Notes: generated by a model not told the origin, from the letters alone. A stretch of DNA of 64,000 nucleotides from Nonomuraea rubra (GCF_014207985.1 NZ_JACHMI010000001.1:11887001-11951000), one strand, 5' to 3'. Numbered from the stretch's first letter, positions 1 to 8,271 are shown. Numbers and translations are program-made.

Positions 1-298
1 TCCTCCCTGGATTGTGTTCTGTCCGTAGGGATGCGCAGGTGAAGCAGGCGAAGCGGGGGTGAACCGGAGCAGAGCACGGCACGGCCCGGGCACCGGCAGG
101 CGCTGCCTCCGAGAAGGAACGTAATGCGTTCCTGGTCGGCACCGAGAGCGTCCAGGCCGTAATGCGGGAGTAGCGGCGTAGGCCAGGAACGATGGTGCCA
201 GCCTGGCAGAGGCTGCGACGAGCCAGTCCCGAGTCCGCCGGTACACCGCCCCGGCCGGGTACCGTCCTGGAGCACCATGCCGACGACGGCCGCCGTTC
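1..298. other. No gene recognised at left edge; GC-rich, hairpin-bearing DNA
   Basis: No convincing coding frame is seen before the MarR gene. The stretch holds small hairpins, the clearest being AGGAACG/CGTTCCT around a 5-nt loop at 115-133. Its origin is unknown; it could be the end of an element lying mostly outside the window. Confidence 0.3.
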
Positions 299-739
299 TC
301 AGGGGCCTTCGACGATGCTCCACAACATGCCGTGGAACTTGGCGTGTTCGGCGGCAGGAATGGCGGCCAGGCGTGCGCTGATGGCCGCGTCGCGAGCGAT
401 GGCGACCTGGTTCTTCACCTCGACACCCCTCGGGGTGGCCGAGGGAATGCGTACGCGGCGGTCGCGCTCTGAGACGTTGCGGACGATCAGGCCGTCCTTC
501 TCCAGGCGATCGATGATGGCCACCAGCGTCGTCTTGTCGATGTCGAGCTCGCGGGCGATCTCAAGCTGGGTGCGCTGGGAGCCGTCGCTGACCAGGGCGA
601 GAACGAGCCAGTCACGGAGGTCGGCGAGGCCCGCCGCACGCGACACCTGGTTGAACGCGCCCTTGAGCGCCTCCGCGGCACGATGGGCCAGCCAGGTCAG
701 GTCCTCGGCCGCGTCGCGGCGATCGCTCTTTCGGGGCAC
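299..739 (-). CDS. MarR family transcriptional regulator
   Basis: A 146-residue protein of typical MarR length that probably binds DNA as a dimer. The winged helix spans roughly residues 45-110: a Q-x-E-IA-x-EL-x-ID segment, the recognition helix DKTTLVAIIDRLEKDGLI, then a wing rich in Arg/Asp (SERDRRVRI). The likely start is GTG at 739. It is divergent from the SnoaL-like gene at 848, and the gap between them carries three evenly spaced TCGGAT repeats and a short palindrome, so it probably represses itself and its neighbour. The ligand cannot be read from the sequence. Confidence 0.85.
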   Translation of the reverse strand: MPRKSDRRDAAEDLTWLAHRAAEALKGAFNQVSRAAGLADLRDWLVLALVSDGSQRTQLEIARELDIDKTTLVAIIDRLEKDGLIVRNVSERDRRVRIPSATPRGVEVKNQVAIARDAAISARLAAIPAAEHAKFHGMLWSIVEGP

Positions 740-762
740 GGGTGCATGCTATCCCCTACCTC

Positions 763-828
763 TCGGATGGTCCAGCCTCATATTATCTTGCTTCGGATAA
801 TCCATCGTCGTATGGTTCTGCCTCGGAT
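763..828. promoter_or_regulatory. Candidate MarR operator: three TCGGAT repeats at 30-bp spacing
   Basis: TCGGAT occurs at 763, 793 and 823, exactly 30 bp (about three helical turns) apart, between the divergent MarR and SnoaL-like genes. The middle copy lies inside the inverted repeat ATTATC-N8-GATAAT (782-801). The face-of-helix spacing fits cooperative regulator binding; that the MarR protein is the binder is inference. Confidence 0.5.
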
Positions 829-847
829 ACCGATGGGAGATTCACGC

Positions 848-1351
848 ATGACCACCGACCTCGAAGCCCGCATCCGCTGGCTCGAAGACCGCGTTCAGAT
901 CGTCGAGCAGGTCACCAGGTACGCGACCAGCGTCGACCGCCGCGACTGGGAGTCGTTCGCGACCTGCTTCACCGATCCCGTGTACATCGACTACTCCGAA
1001 CTGGGCGGCCGGACGGGAAGCTTCCCCAGACAGGAGGTGGTGCGCGGTGTCCGCGAGGCCCTCGACGGCTTCACCGCCACGCAGCACCTCAGCCCCAACC
1101 ACGTCGTCGAGTTCGACAAGAAGGATCCCGACCGGGCGGTCTGCCACTCTTACATGTACGCGCAGCACCTCCTCGAAGGGGCCGATGGCGGCGACTTCTA
1201 CCTGCTACGCGGCTCGTACACCAACCACATGCTGCGCACGACGGACGGCTGGCGCATCGAGCGCCTCGTCCAGCACGTCGCCTGGTCCGACGGCAACGGC
1301 AACGCGGTCGCGCAGGCAATCGCCCGGAACAGGGCGAAGAGCATGGCGTAG
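848..1351 (+). CDS. SnoaL-like / NTF2-fold protein
   Basis: A 167-residue protein with the pattern of SnoaL_4-type alpha+beta barrels: an N-terminal helix (LEDRVQIVEQVTRYATSVDR), the 'RRDWESFATCFTDPVYIDY' segment, a central HLSPNH and a C-terminal strand region ending in WRIERLVQHV. Family members are hydratases, cyclases or isomerases of small hydrophobic molecules, but many have no known substrate. ATG at 848 is chosen because family homology begins there; the frame stays open upstream to 683, across the operator region. It is divergent from and probably controlled by the MarR gene at 299-739. Confidence 0.8.
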   Translation: MTTDLEARIRWLEDRVQIVEQVTRYATSVDRRDWESFATCFTDPVYIDYSELGGRTGSFPRQEVVRGVREALDGFTATQHLSPNHVVEFDKKDPDRAVCHSYMYAQHLLEGADGGDFYLLRGSYTNHMLRTTDGWRIERLVQHVAWSDGNGNAVAQAIARNRAKSMA

Positions 1352-1534
1352 TGCCTCACACGATGCGGTCGGCCTTGAACAAGACGGCGGTCTCCACGAC
1401 CGCGACGGGGCTGACAGCGGGCCACCCACAGGGCTGCAACCTGGGGCGCAGTCTCCCGTGCCGCTCACACCCTCAAAATCATTACACGCACGGTGCACGG
1501 GATAGCCCGCTACCACAAAGGACTCTGCCTGCCC

Positions 1535-1852
1535 CTACTCGCCCGGTTGCTCATGATCGCTGATGTAGTGCTCGATCGGGTAGGCGGTGCCTGTGGGCAA
1601 GATCGCACCGTTGCGGCGGTCGATGAGGATTGGCGCGTTACCACCCAATGCCGCAGTGAACTCCCCGGTTCGCATATACCGGGCAGATTGGTAGTAGTAG
1701 ACCCAGCCGATTGAGCACTCCTCCACGGCGGAGACGACGAAGCTGTCGTCCGGATCGTTGTACGCGCTTACTTCTCGGTGGAGGCGGGCCATCTCGGCTT
1801 CCGCAAGGCGTCGAGCTTCCGGCTCAGTCAGCACCTGTCCATCATGATGCAC
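1535..1852 (-). CDS. Imm35 / YrhB-domain protein
   Basis: A 105-residue protein matching the Imm35 (YrhB) pattern: the strand-rich core GWVYYYQSARYMRTGE, then GNAPILIDRRNGAILPTGTA, then a terminal P-IEHYI. Imm35 proteins are predicted immunity proteins of polymorphic toxin systems, though many are solitary. No toxin gene is recognisable within several kilobases, so this is an orphan or a remnant of a toxin-immunity locus. It lies 149 bp downstream of the SCO6745-like gene on the same strand. Confidence 0.75.
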   Translation of the reverse strand: MHHDGQVLTEPEARRLAEAEMARLHREVSAYNDPDDSFVVSAVEECSIGWVYYYQSARYMRTGEFTAALGGNAPILIDRRNGAILPTGTAYPIEHYISDHEQPGE

Positions 1853-2001
1853 GGCGGCCTGTCATCACCGCACGAGACAACCCCCGCTGACAGGCCAGTG
1901 CTGAAACGCCGCCCCCGCAGCCATCCTGAAGAACTCGGGATGAGGACACGCAGGGTGCCAGACGATCTCGGTTGCTGGCATGTACCAGCGCTGGTGACCA
2001 T

Positions 2002-2763
2002 TCAAGCCTGTCCCGGATGCTGTCCATGCTCGTAAGCGTCATGAACCTGGCCGACAAGCCGCACGTAGTGCTCTCGCTCCCCTGGCGTGAGAGCGGCGTA
2101 CGGTGCGGCGGCGAGCTCATCTGTTCGCTGCTCCGCCCTGGCGAGGGCCATGGGGTCAGTCGCCGGCAGTGACGGCCACGGTTCGCTCCACCCATTCGCC
2201 CTCGCCTTGTCGACGCCCGGTCCAGCGAGGATGGCTCTGAGCGGGGTGAGGCCATGCTCATGGATGGCGATCAGATGAGAGGCGCCCCGATGTTCGCGCA
2301 ACCGCAGCAACGCGAAAGCCACCCGGGATGCCGGATCCTCATCGGCCACCGCAAGCGATCTCCATGCTGCGAAGAGCGGGCGGTCGGTTGGCTCGGCTGC
2401 CTCCACCACGCGTTCGGCCAGGTCGGCTAACTGATCAAGCTCTGGGAGGTCACCGTATGTGGTGCGCGCCCAGTGCGTGCACTCCTCCACGTCCGCCTCA
2501 ACGAGGCTCGTGAGCGGAACCACGGCCCGCGCGGTGTCCCACGCGTTACGGACCAGGTCAGGCGAGAAGAAGCCGCACGCCGCGGTCACCACCTCGGCGT
2601 CCACATCACCGAGCACCCCCGCGCGCGCACCGAAGTAGAACGGCCAGCGCGATAGCCCCAGACCTTCCCCACGAGCTCTGAAGCGGTCAGTCTTGCCGAA
2701 GGCGGCACCCATGAAGATCACGGTCTGCTTCGTATGCCGCACCACATCCTCGGGCGTCACCAT
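2002..2763 (-). CDS. SCO6745-like (SalK-type) helical protein
   Basis: A 253-residue soluble protein, mainly alpha-helical, beginning ATG at 2763. The succession of 'ARAGVLGDVDAEVVTAACGFF', 'DTARAVVPLTSLVEADV' and a late 'GLTPLRAILAGPG' followed by 'TDELAAAPYAALTPGERE' matches the SCO6745/SalK-like family common in actinobacteria. No biochemical function is established for that family in what I can read here. No membrane segments or signal peptide. A strong inverted repeat (2803-2860) lies just upstream of its start. Confidence 0.65.
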   Translation of the reverse strand: MVTPEDVVRHTKQTVIFMGAAFGKTDRFRARGEGLGLSRWPFYFGARAGVLGDVDAEVVTAACGFFSPDLVRNAWDTARAVVPLTSLVEADVEECTHWARTTYGDLPELDQLADLAERVVEAAEPTDRPLFAAWRSLAVADEDPASRVAFALLRLREHRGASHLIAIHEHGLTPLRAILAGPGVDKARANGWSEPWPSLPATDPMALARAEQRTDELAAAPYAALTPGEREHYVRLVGQVHDAYEHGQHPGQA

Positions 2764-2802
2764 GCGCTCCCTTCGTAAGAGCCGACTCGGTGATTGTGGC
2801 GG

Positions 2803-2860
2803 ACCACGGGCGGACGAGGCGATGTTGGGAGGCGTCCCGAGGGCTCCGTCCGCCGGTGGT
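2803..2860. other. Long inverted repeat upstream of the SCO6745-like gene
   Basis: Arms of 14 bp (2803-2816 and 2847-2860) pair at 13 of 14 positions, and the 30-nt loop contains a second small stem GGGA-GGCG-TCCC. It lies 40-97 bp upstream of the gene starting at 2763. It may be an attenuator, a protein-binding site or the edge of an element. Confidence 0.5.
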
Positions 2861-2874
2861 CGGGTGTGATCAGA

Positions 2875-2903
2875 CGGTTCACCCCCACGCGCGTCGCGAG
2901 GAC
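2875..2903. repeat. Orphan CRISPR-repeat-like sequence
   Basis: CGGTTCACCCCCACG at 2875-2889 is identical over 15 nt to the start of the third repeat of the degenerate array at 4750-4896, and the next bases (CGCGTCGCGAGGAC) resemble a damaged 3' half of that repeat. No second copy is found 60 bp to either side, so this is an isolated repeat. Confidence 0.4.
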
Positions 2904-2998
2904 TCCACGTCAGGCCAGCACTTAGGGTCTGTTTCTCGAATCAGGCCCGGTGTCTCCCGCTGATTCTCTGCTTGGTGCCACGATGGAATGATCGCGAT

Positions 2999-3508
2999 AT
3001 GCAGGTTCGCCCGGCTGTTGTCGAAGATGCTCAGCGTGTTGCCGAGGTTCACGTGTGGTCCTGGCAGACGGGATATCACGGGCTGTTGCCGCAACCGTTT
3101 CTCGACGAGTTACGTCCGTCCCAGCGTGTGCCGCGGTGGAAGCGGATCATTCAGCAGGATGTATGGCCTCGACAGGGCACACTGGTCGCGGAGGATGCCG
3201 GTGAAGTGGTCGGCTTCGTGAACTTCGGCCCCACCCGAGACGACGACCATGACTCCGTGGGGATAGGGGAGATCACCTCGATCTATGTACTGCCGACTGC
3301 CTGGAGGCGCGGTGTTGGACGCCGGTTGATGACAATGGCGATGCTCGCGCTCAGGACGGCGGACTTCGCGTCCGCAACCTTGTGGGTGCTGGAGGGCAAT
3401 GTCCGCGCGATTCGGTTCTACGAACGGTTGGGCTGGCAGCCGGACGGCGGCGTCAAGGATGACGTGATAGGCGGGATCGTGGGAGGTGCAAGGTTCGAAC
3501 TTGCGTAG
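2999..3508 (+). CDS. GNAT acetyltransferase, C-terminus rewritten by an att site
   Basis: A 169-residue GCN5-related N-acetyltransferase. Beta-4 (EITSIYVLP, about 91-99) is followed by the acetyl-CoA pyrophosphate loop RRGVGRRL (103-110), then ATLWVLEGNVRAIRFYERLGW, the usual late motif. ATG at 2999 is preferred because homology begins with MQVRPAVVEDA. The last residues (GGARFELA) are encoded by a copy of the tRNA-Tyr 3' end (3479-3529). Relatives normally end in a short beta strand here, so the native C-terminus was probably replaced when an element inserted. Substrate unknown. Confidence 0.8.
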   Translation: MQVRPAVVEDAQRVAEVHVWSWQTGYHGLLPQPFLDELRPSQRVPRWKRIIQQDVWPRQGTLVAEDAGEVVGFVNFGPTRDDDHDSVGIGEITSIYVLPTAWRRGVGRRLMTMAMLALRTADFASATLWVLEGNVRAIRFYERLGWQPDGGVKDDVIGGIVGGARFELA

Positions 3509-3529
3509 GCTGGGCCGACGGTCTTACAG
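3479..3529. repeat. Diverged tRNA-Tyr 3'-end copy (left att site)
   Basis: This 51-bp stretch matches the tRNA-Tyr 3' half at 27258-27308 with three mismatches (3483, 3513 and 3523). It has no other tRNA parts. It is the leftmost of three direct copies, each beginning in or near GGTGCAAGGTTCGAAC, and probably is an old attachment-site half left by integration. Confidence 0.75.
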
Positions 3530-3716
3530 CGGGCTGGTGTACCTGACTGAATCAAGCGCCTGACCTCGAAGTACAGCTCTGACCGTCCTTCACCAGGGAA
3601 GATCATCCCGCATGAATCCCACAGGGTAGAGACAGCCACGACCGCCCCCAGGAACCCGCCGATCACGGGAAAGTACCCTGCATCTGCCTCCCAGCGGCTG
3701 ATCTAGCACCAGCACC

Positions 3717-4498
3717 GTGACACCCTGGACCAGCCGCTACCGGTCAGGCGAGCACGTTGCAGTGCGGAACGACATGCGAGCCTACGGGTCAGCCGGCGTG
3801 CCCGAGCATCTACGGGATGATGCCGAAGAGGTGGCATGTGAGACCATGCGGCGAGTTGCCGCCAACGTCAATATGTTGGTCGAGCGCCTTACATCTGCGG
3901 ACTACGCCTTCGCTCATCTCGCGACCGTCCGGCAGACCCCCACGGCGGATGACCTCGAAGCGATCCAAAGGCCGAAACGATCATCGGCCCCCTCCCCATA
4001 GCAGTGCGAGCCTGTCTGGCGGTTGTTGGTGCAGTCAACTTGTGCGGAGACGGCGGCTCACTGCTGCCGCATGTTCGCTACCACACGCCTCCACGCGGGT
4101 CCTGCCATGTCGGCCCCGACCCTCTGGTCCTCGGCTCGGGCCAGATGCTCTGGAACGAACTCCGCTCAATCGTGGGGGACCTCAGCCTGGGATGCGCCTG
4201 TACGGATCCGGAGGAAGAGGAACCGTGCAGCCTTCACGCGTACGGCTTCGCCTTCAGCATCGCGCCCGACAGGGCGGCCAAAGAGAACTTCAGCGGAGGC
4301 GACCAGTACGTCCATCTCCCGACAGCGAACCCCGATCCCCCGCTTGAGGGCGTATGGGTAGCAGAACCTGTTTCGCTCGTTGAGTACCTGCGCCTGTCTT
4401 TCGCTTGGGCGGGATTTCCCGGCTACAGCATCCGCCCGGCACATGTTCCTCTGCCGCCCTTTCTCGAACGGCTTGGAAGCAGGCTGCTGGAGTTCTGA
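3717..4498 (+). pseudogene. SMI1/KNR4-like protein gene, frameshifted
   Basis: Two overlapping frames read as one family. The first (3717-4001) holds NVNMLVERLTSADYAF...TADDLEAIQ. The second, in another frame from about 3970 to 4498, continues AETIIGPLPIAVRACLAVVG and then GPDPLVLGS and VEYLRLSFAWAGFPGYS. The joined order (LVERL, then IGPLP-x-xxRA-xxxVG, then DPLV, then YLR-WxGFPG) is that of SMI1/KNR4-like immunity-type proteins. One single-base shift near 3968 restores a single reading frame. Either it is a decayed gene or it contains a sequencing error. Confidence 0.6.
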
Positions 4499-4749
4499 GC
4501 AGGGGAACCCCACCGGCAGGCGGCCGCCAAGAGCGAGACGGTTACAGGCCGACACAGCCTGTCGGCGGTTGTACCGTCCCGTCGTAAACATGCTCTGACC
4601 TCGGCTTCCTGGCCGATCGGGCTCTCCTGGGAACGGGGTGGGAACGCTCATGGATAGCGACGCTGTGGAACGGCGCTATCTCCGGCCTCTGCACGATCCG
4701 ATCGGGAAAGTGGGGACAAGATCTACGGTAGCGAGACGACCCACTTCAG

Positions 4750-4896
4750 CGGTTTGCCCCACGTGCGTGGGGGCGGGGCCAGGTCGAACGCCGGTGGCGC
4801 GTGCATGACCGGTTCACCCCATGGCCGTGGGGATGGGCACTCGGGGCCGCGCTCCAGTGTTTGATCCGCGGTTCACCCCCACGTGGGAGTGATTCG
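4750..4896. CRISPR. Degenerate three-repeat CRISPR array (type I-E-like repeat), no cas genes
   Basis: Three related units start at 4750, 4810 and 4869, a spacing of 60 and 59 bp. Units 1 and 2 align without gaps over 27 nt (CGGTTYRCCCCAYG... then CGTGGGG); unit 3 keeps CGGTTCACCCCCACGTGG and then decays, as leader-distal repeats often do. Each intact unit has the CCCCACG/CGTGGGG-type dyad, and the 27-28-nt repeat plus about 32-nt spacer geometry is that of type I-E arrays. No cas gene is present in the window. An orphan repeat lies at 2875. Confidence 0.6.
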
Positions 4897-4988
4897 CGGC
4901 TCGATCTGGCGGGTCAGGGCCTGTTCGCGGGTATAAAGGCGGTCCAGAAGCCAGGTTCCGGGATCGGGCGGGCGGGTATCGGGCCTGG

Positions 4989-5676
4989 TCATGTCCACCG
5001 CCAGGACGGGGTTGCGGAGGTCAGGCGCCGGGACATCACGTCCGTCATCGCCCAATACACCCGTGATTCAGACCTGGCTGGACGGTGCTCGTAGTCGCGG
5101 ATCAGGCGCCGGTGGAACATCAAGATTCCGTAGGTCTGCTCGACGACCCATCGTTTTTGGCTGGGCACGAAGCCTTTGTCGGCGGGGTTGCGTTCGACGA
5201 TGTCCACGGCGATCCCCAGGCTGGCGTCATTGGCGACGACCGTGTTCTTGAACCCTTGGTCGACCAGCGCTCTGGTCACGCTGCCCTCGGTGACGACGGC
5301 GGCCTGGTCCAGCAGGGCGATCCCGGCCGTGTTCTCGTGGGCTGAGGCCGCGAGCACGACGACCGCGATGACCAGGCCCAGCACGTCTACGGCCAGACCT
5401 CGCTTGCGTCCCGGCACCTTCTTGGCGACGTCCCGGCCGGTCGTGGTGGTCGGTGCCGTCGTCGCGCCATTTGGTGAAGTTGTAGCAGGTCGCGCCCTTG
5501 GGCGGCAGATAGTCCCATTGGACGCCGGTTCGTCCCTGGTAGCGGATCGCGTTGACGATCTCCCGCAGCGCATAGTTGCCTTCGTGGCCGCTGACCGAGG
5601 GGTGCGCGGCCTTCCATTGCCGTGAGGACCGGTTCTCCATCCCAGCACATCTGGACCCGCAGACTGGCGGTAACAC
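4989..5676 (-). pseudogene. IS5-family transposase remnant
   Basis: The N-terminal part (5676 leftwards) reads ALREIVNAIRYQGRTGVQWDYLPP then FTKWRDDGTD, the start of an IS5-type DDE transposase. After about DDGTD the frame changes and jumps to TGRDVAKKVPGRKRGLAVD, followed by VDQGFKNTVVA, VERNPADKGFVP and the C-terminal RWVVEQTYGILMFHRRLIRDYEH with the family's late glutamate. The segment normally holding the first catalytic Asp and following helices (roughly 50 residues) is missing, so it is inactive. Terminal repeats were not identified. It directly abuts the CRISPR relic. Confidence 0.75.
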
Positions 5677-5718
5677 TACAAATCCACACGATCACATAAC
5701 GACATCACGGCTGGAGGC

Positions 5719-6393
5719 TCACGTAGGCACTCTCAGGGGCTCGAGGGCGGCTAGGACGAGGTCGAGGCCGAAGGTGAACTCCTCCGCTGGGTCATAGCCG
5801 GCAGCGGCGAGCGCCGCGGCAGACTCGTTGAGGTAGGGGAACTCCTCAGGAGGAAGCCGGGGCAGGAAGACGTCCTCGGCCATGTCCGCGAACTCATCGG
5901 CGGTGTCGAACGGCAGGCTGGCTTCCTGCAGGGCGAAACCGTAGACGTAGCTGTCGAGCAACCAGTTGGCGTGCGTCGCCATCAAGACCGGGAAGCCAGC
6001 CCTCCGCAGGCAGGCGGTGACCGCTTCGCGGTGGCGGAGGTTCGCGGGCCCCGGCGATGTCCGCGACTCCATCAGGCCGATCGCCCACGGGTGACGTGCG
6101 AGAACCTGCCGGGCGGATACCGCCCGACGTCGCATCGCTGACTGCCAGTCGGTCTCTTCCGAGGGGAGCTCGATCTCCTCGAACACGACGTCGATCATGG
6201 CGTCCAGCAACTCCTCCTTGTTCGCCACGTAGTAGTAGAGCGACATCGCGCCCGCGCCGAGCGCGCTAGCCAGCCGGCGCATGCTGAGCCCGTCGACCCC
6301 CTCGCGGTCGGCGAGCCGGACCGCCTCGACCACCACCCGCTTCTTGCTCAGCCCCGCATCTGACGCGACCTGGCGTCGTTCCCTCGCAGACAA
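5719..6393 (-). CDS. TetR family regulator with TetR_C_1-type ligand domain
   Basis: A 224-residue repressor. The N-terminal HTH (about residues 15-60) includes VVVEAVRLADREGVDGLSMR, LASALGAGAMSLYYYVANK and EELLDAMIDVVF; the rest is helical and resembles the C-terminal domain of tetracycline-repressor-type proteins. The start is set at TTG 6393 because AGGAG lies five bases before it and HTH homology begins soon after; the frame stays open far upstream. The 33-bp palindrome at 6425-6457 lies directly upstream, between this gene and the oxidoreductase remnant, so autoregulation and control of that remnant are likely. Confidence 0.8.
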   Translation of the reverse strand: MSARERRQVASDAGLSKKRVVVEAVRLADREGVDGLSMRRLASALGAGAMSLYYYVANKEELLDAMIDVVFEEIELPSEETDWQSAMRRRAVSARQVLARHPWAIGLMESRTSPGPANLRHREAVTACLRRAGFPVLMATHANWLLDSYVYGFALQEASLPFDTADEFADMAEDVFLPRLPPEEFPYLNESAAALAAAGYDPAEEFTFGLDLVLAALEPLRVPT

Positions 6394-6424
6394 CGGGTCT
6401 CCTCGCTCTCGAACGGCTTGACAT

Positions 6425-6457
6425 TCGTACAGCGTACTACCATAGTACGGCGTACGA
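6425..6457. promoter_or_regulatory. TetR operator palindrome
   Basis: Two 15-bp arms (6425-6439 and 6443-6457) around a CCA centre match as inverted repeats at 13 of 15 positions, starting TCGTAC and ending GTACGA. Further GTACGA-like half-sites continue to about 6471. The site lies 32 bp upstream of the TTG start of the TetR gene. Confidence 0.7.
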
Positions 6458-6581
6458 AGTACGATGTACGAACCTGCGCGAGTAGCAGCTCGGACGCGAG
6501 GAGGCTTCGGTGGGATTTGAACAGCGATCGAATGCCGGAGCACGCCTGGTGCCGAGCGCGAGTCCGGCCGGGGCGACGACG

Positions 6582-7007
6582 ATGCGGGCCGCCGTCCAGC
6601 ACCGCTACGGCCCGCCCTCAGCGCTCGAGTCGTCACCGCTCTCCGCCCCGGCGACGAGGTGTTCGGCCAGAGCACCGCTGGAACGCTCGCGGAGTACGCC
6701 CGCGTCCCGGCGGACAACCTCGTGTCCGTGCCCCGCCAACCTGCCGGTCGTGGACGCGCCAGCGGTGCCCACCTCGGCCATGACGGCGTTGCAGGCATTG
6801 AACAAGATCGCGAACGTTCGACCGGGCCAGACGGTGCTGGTCACGGGCACGTCGGGCGGCGTGGGCTCCTTCGCCGTACAGATCGCCAAGGCGTTTGGCG
6901 CCGAGGAGACGGGCGTGTGCAGCACCCGCAACGCCGACGAAGCAGCCGACACCCTCCGCTACGTCGCGGCCGGCGACACCCGAGGAAAGGTCGTCGTCAC
7001 CGTCTGA
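6582..7007 (+). pseudogene. Zinc-type alcohol dehydrogenase / quinone oxidoreductase remnant
   Basis: Pieces of an MDR-superfamily NADP(H) oxidoreductase lie in order but in different frames: MRAAVQHRYGPP at 6582, FGQSTAGTLAEYARVPADN in a second frame near 6661, and LPVVDAPAVPTSAMTALQAL then VRPGQTVLVTGTSGGVGSFA with the nucleotide-binding glycine motif in the first frame. After GVCSTRN the sequence jumps to a C-terminal ADEAADTLRYVAAGDTRGKV, omitting roughly half the protein. At least two frame changes and two internal deletions make it non-functional. It was probably the target of the divergent TetR gene. Confidence 0.75.
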
Positions 7008-7099
7008 CGACCGGACCGACGAGAACGACCCAACCCCGTGCGTATGTACGCCCTGCCGCCACTCCGGCGGACGGACCGCTCCTCTCGAAAGAAGAACCG

Positions 7100-7576
7100 A
7101 TGACCATCCGGACGAAAACCCCGAACCTGCTCGACAACCCGCCGGTCCCCGTGCAGGTCAAGCTCGCCGCCGCATGGACCAGCTTCATGTTCCTCTACAT
7201 CTACGTCGACTACTTCCACCTTTACAAGCCTGGCACCGTCGACAACATCCTGGCTGGCGTCGTCTTTGAGTTCGACATCAGCCCGACGTTGTTGACCATG
7301 ATGCTCGCGTCCGTGTCGATCCCGGCCCTGATGGTGATGCTCTCCATGACGCTGCCCGCCCGGGTGAACCGCGCCACGAACCTCGTCGTGGCATCGCTCT
7401 ACATCCCCTACTCGGTGGTCAACGCGGCAGGGGAGTCCTGGGACTGGGCCCCCTTCTACGGCCTCTCCATCGGAATCGAGGTGCTGCTCCTGGCCTTCAT
7501 CCTGCGCTCCGCCTGGACATGGCCTCGAACCCCCGCCGTCCCAGCCGGTCCCGCGACGACCGACCTTCGACAGTAG
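7100..7576 (+). CDS. DUF6326-like four-helix membrane protein
   Basis: A 158-residue integral membrane protein with about four hydrophobic segments (roughly 22-45, 62-82, 90-110 and 118-140). The pattern LAAAWTSFMFLYIYVDYFHLYKPG, followed by a loop with FDISPTLL and later VNAAGESWDWAPFYG, fits the DUF6326 group of small actinobacterial membrane proteins; function unknown. ATG at 7100 has GAAAGAAG eight bases upstream. It follows the oxidoreductase remnant in the same orientation and may have shared its TetR-controlled promoter. Confidence 0.65.
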   Translation: MTIRTKTPNLLDNPPVPVQVKLAAAWTSFMFLYIYVDYFHLYKPGTVDNILAGVVFEFDISPTLLTMMLASVSIPALMVMLSMTLPARVNRATNLVVASLYIPYSVVNAAGESWDWAPFYGLSIGIEVLLLAFILRSAWTWPRTPAVPAGPATTDLRQ

Positions 7577-7789
7577 ATGTCCGTGTAAGCCCTACGGCGT
7601 GAAGCCCGCCGCCGCGGGCACCGGGCCGATTGTGACCAGCTCAGTCGCGGTACACGCAGAGAACCTGCTCACGAGCGGTCCGGTGTCCGCGCCAGCCGCG
7701 TCCGTAGGCCGAACGGCGGCTGACCGACCAGCAGACCTCATCCAACCAACCGCAACGCCGAAAGGGGCATTAGCTCGCTTAACGCACTC

Positions 7790-8193
7790 TCAGACAACCG
7801 ACGGCCGGCGAGGATCGAGGTAGTCGATCTCCTTCTCATCAAAGAGCGCTTCCAACGCCTCCAGACCGGCGTTCACGAGTAGGTCGCGTTCCCCCTTGAT
7901 GATCGGCAGAAGCCAGAGGATGCGAGCGTGGCCGCCATCCCACGCGCAGACTTCGAAGTCCGGACCGAAGGGGTATGGAAGGCTGATCAGGTACCGGTCA
8001 CACGCTGAGTCGGCGACCCACGGCCGGCCGATCGGGACGACATGGCTGTGGTCCAAGCGCTGGTGGGGAGGACCAGCGTGGTGGTAGGCGACCATGGTCA
8101 TCGACTCAAGGTGCTGCCAGTCGTCGGCTTGCGCGGTGAGGACAAACTCCAGGCCGTGCCCGTTGGCCGCTGTGACGTCAGCGCGTCCTTGGC
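7790..8193 (-). pseudogene. SUFU-domain protein, 5'-truncated
   Basis: The open frame encodes the C-terminal part of a suppressor-of-fused (SUFU) domain protein: GHGLEFVLTAQADDWQHLES, then the PLPYPFGPDFEV-like stretch, then LLPIIKGERDLLVNAGLEAL and EALFDEKEIDYLDPRRPSVV. Coding similarity runs up to about 8185, where the frame meets a stop (8194-8196) with no suitable start codon; the N-terminal half is lost. The first in-frame ATG (8101) would give a 103-residue fragment. The break lies within 80 bp of structured element copy 1. Confidence 0.65.
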
Positions 8194-8271
8194 CTCAGCC
8201 ACGTCATTCCTCTCAGTGCCCAGCCGCCCTCACCATCCCGGAGACGGAGGTCAGCCACGTTCTCCGGTGAG

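Noticed and set aside
1..190. Possible group II intron or other ribozyme end at the left edge
   Set aside because: Small hairpins only; no domain V-like sequence or reverse transcriptase is visible.
1478..1490. ATCATTACACGCA resembling the arm repeat (12 of 13)
   Set aside because: Too short, and far from any att copy, to claim an element end.
3418..3666. Minus-strand frame with a plausible membrane segment next to att copy 1
   Set aside because: No good start or ribosome site, and half of it lies in the GNAT/att sequence; at most a scrap of a lost gene.
4690..4720. A fourth CRISPR repeat one period before 4750
   Set aside because: Only TGGGGACAAG resembles the repeat end, and spacing is off by three bases.
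4750..4896. A working CRISPR-Cas locus
   Set aside because: Repeats are diverged from each other and no cas gene exists in the window.
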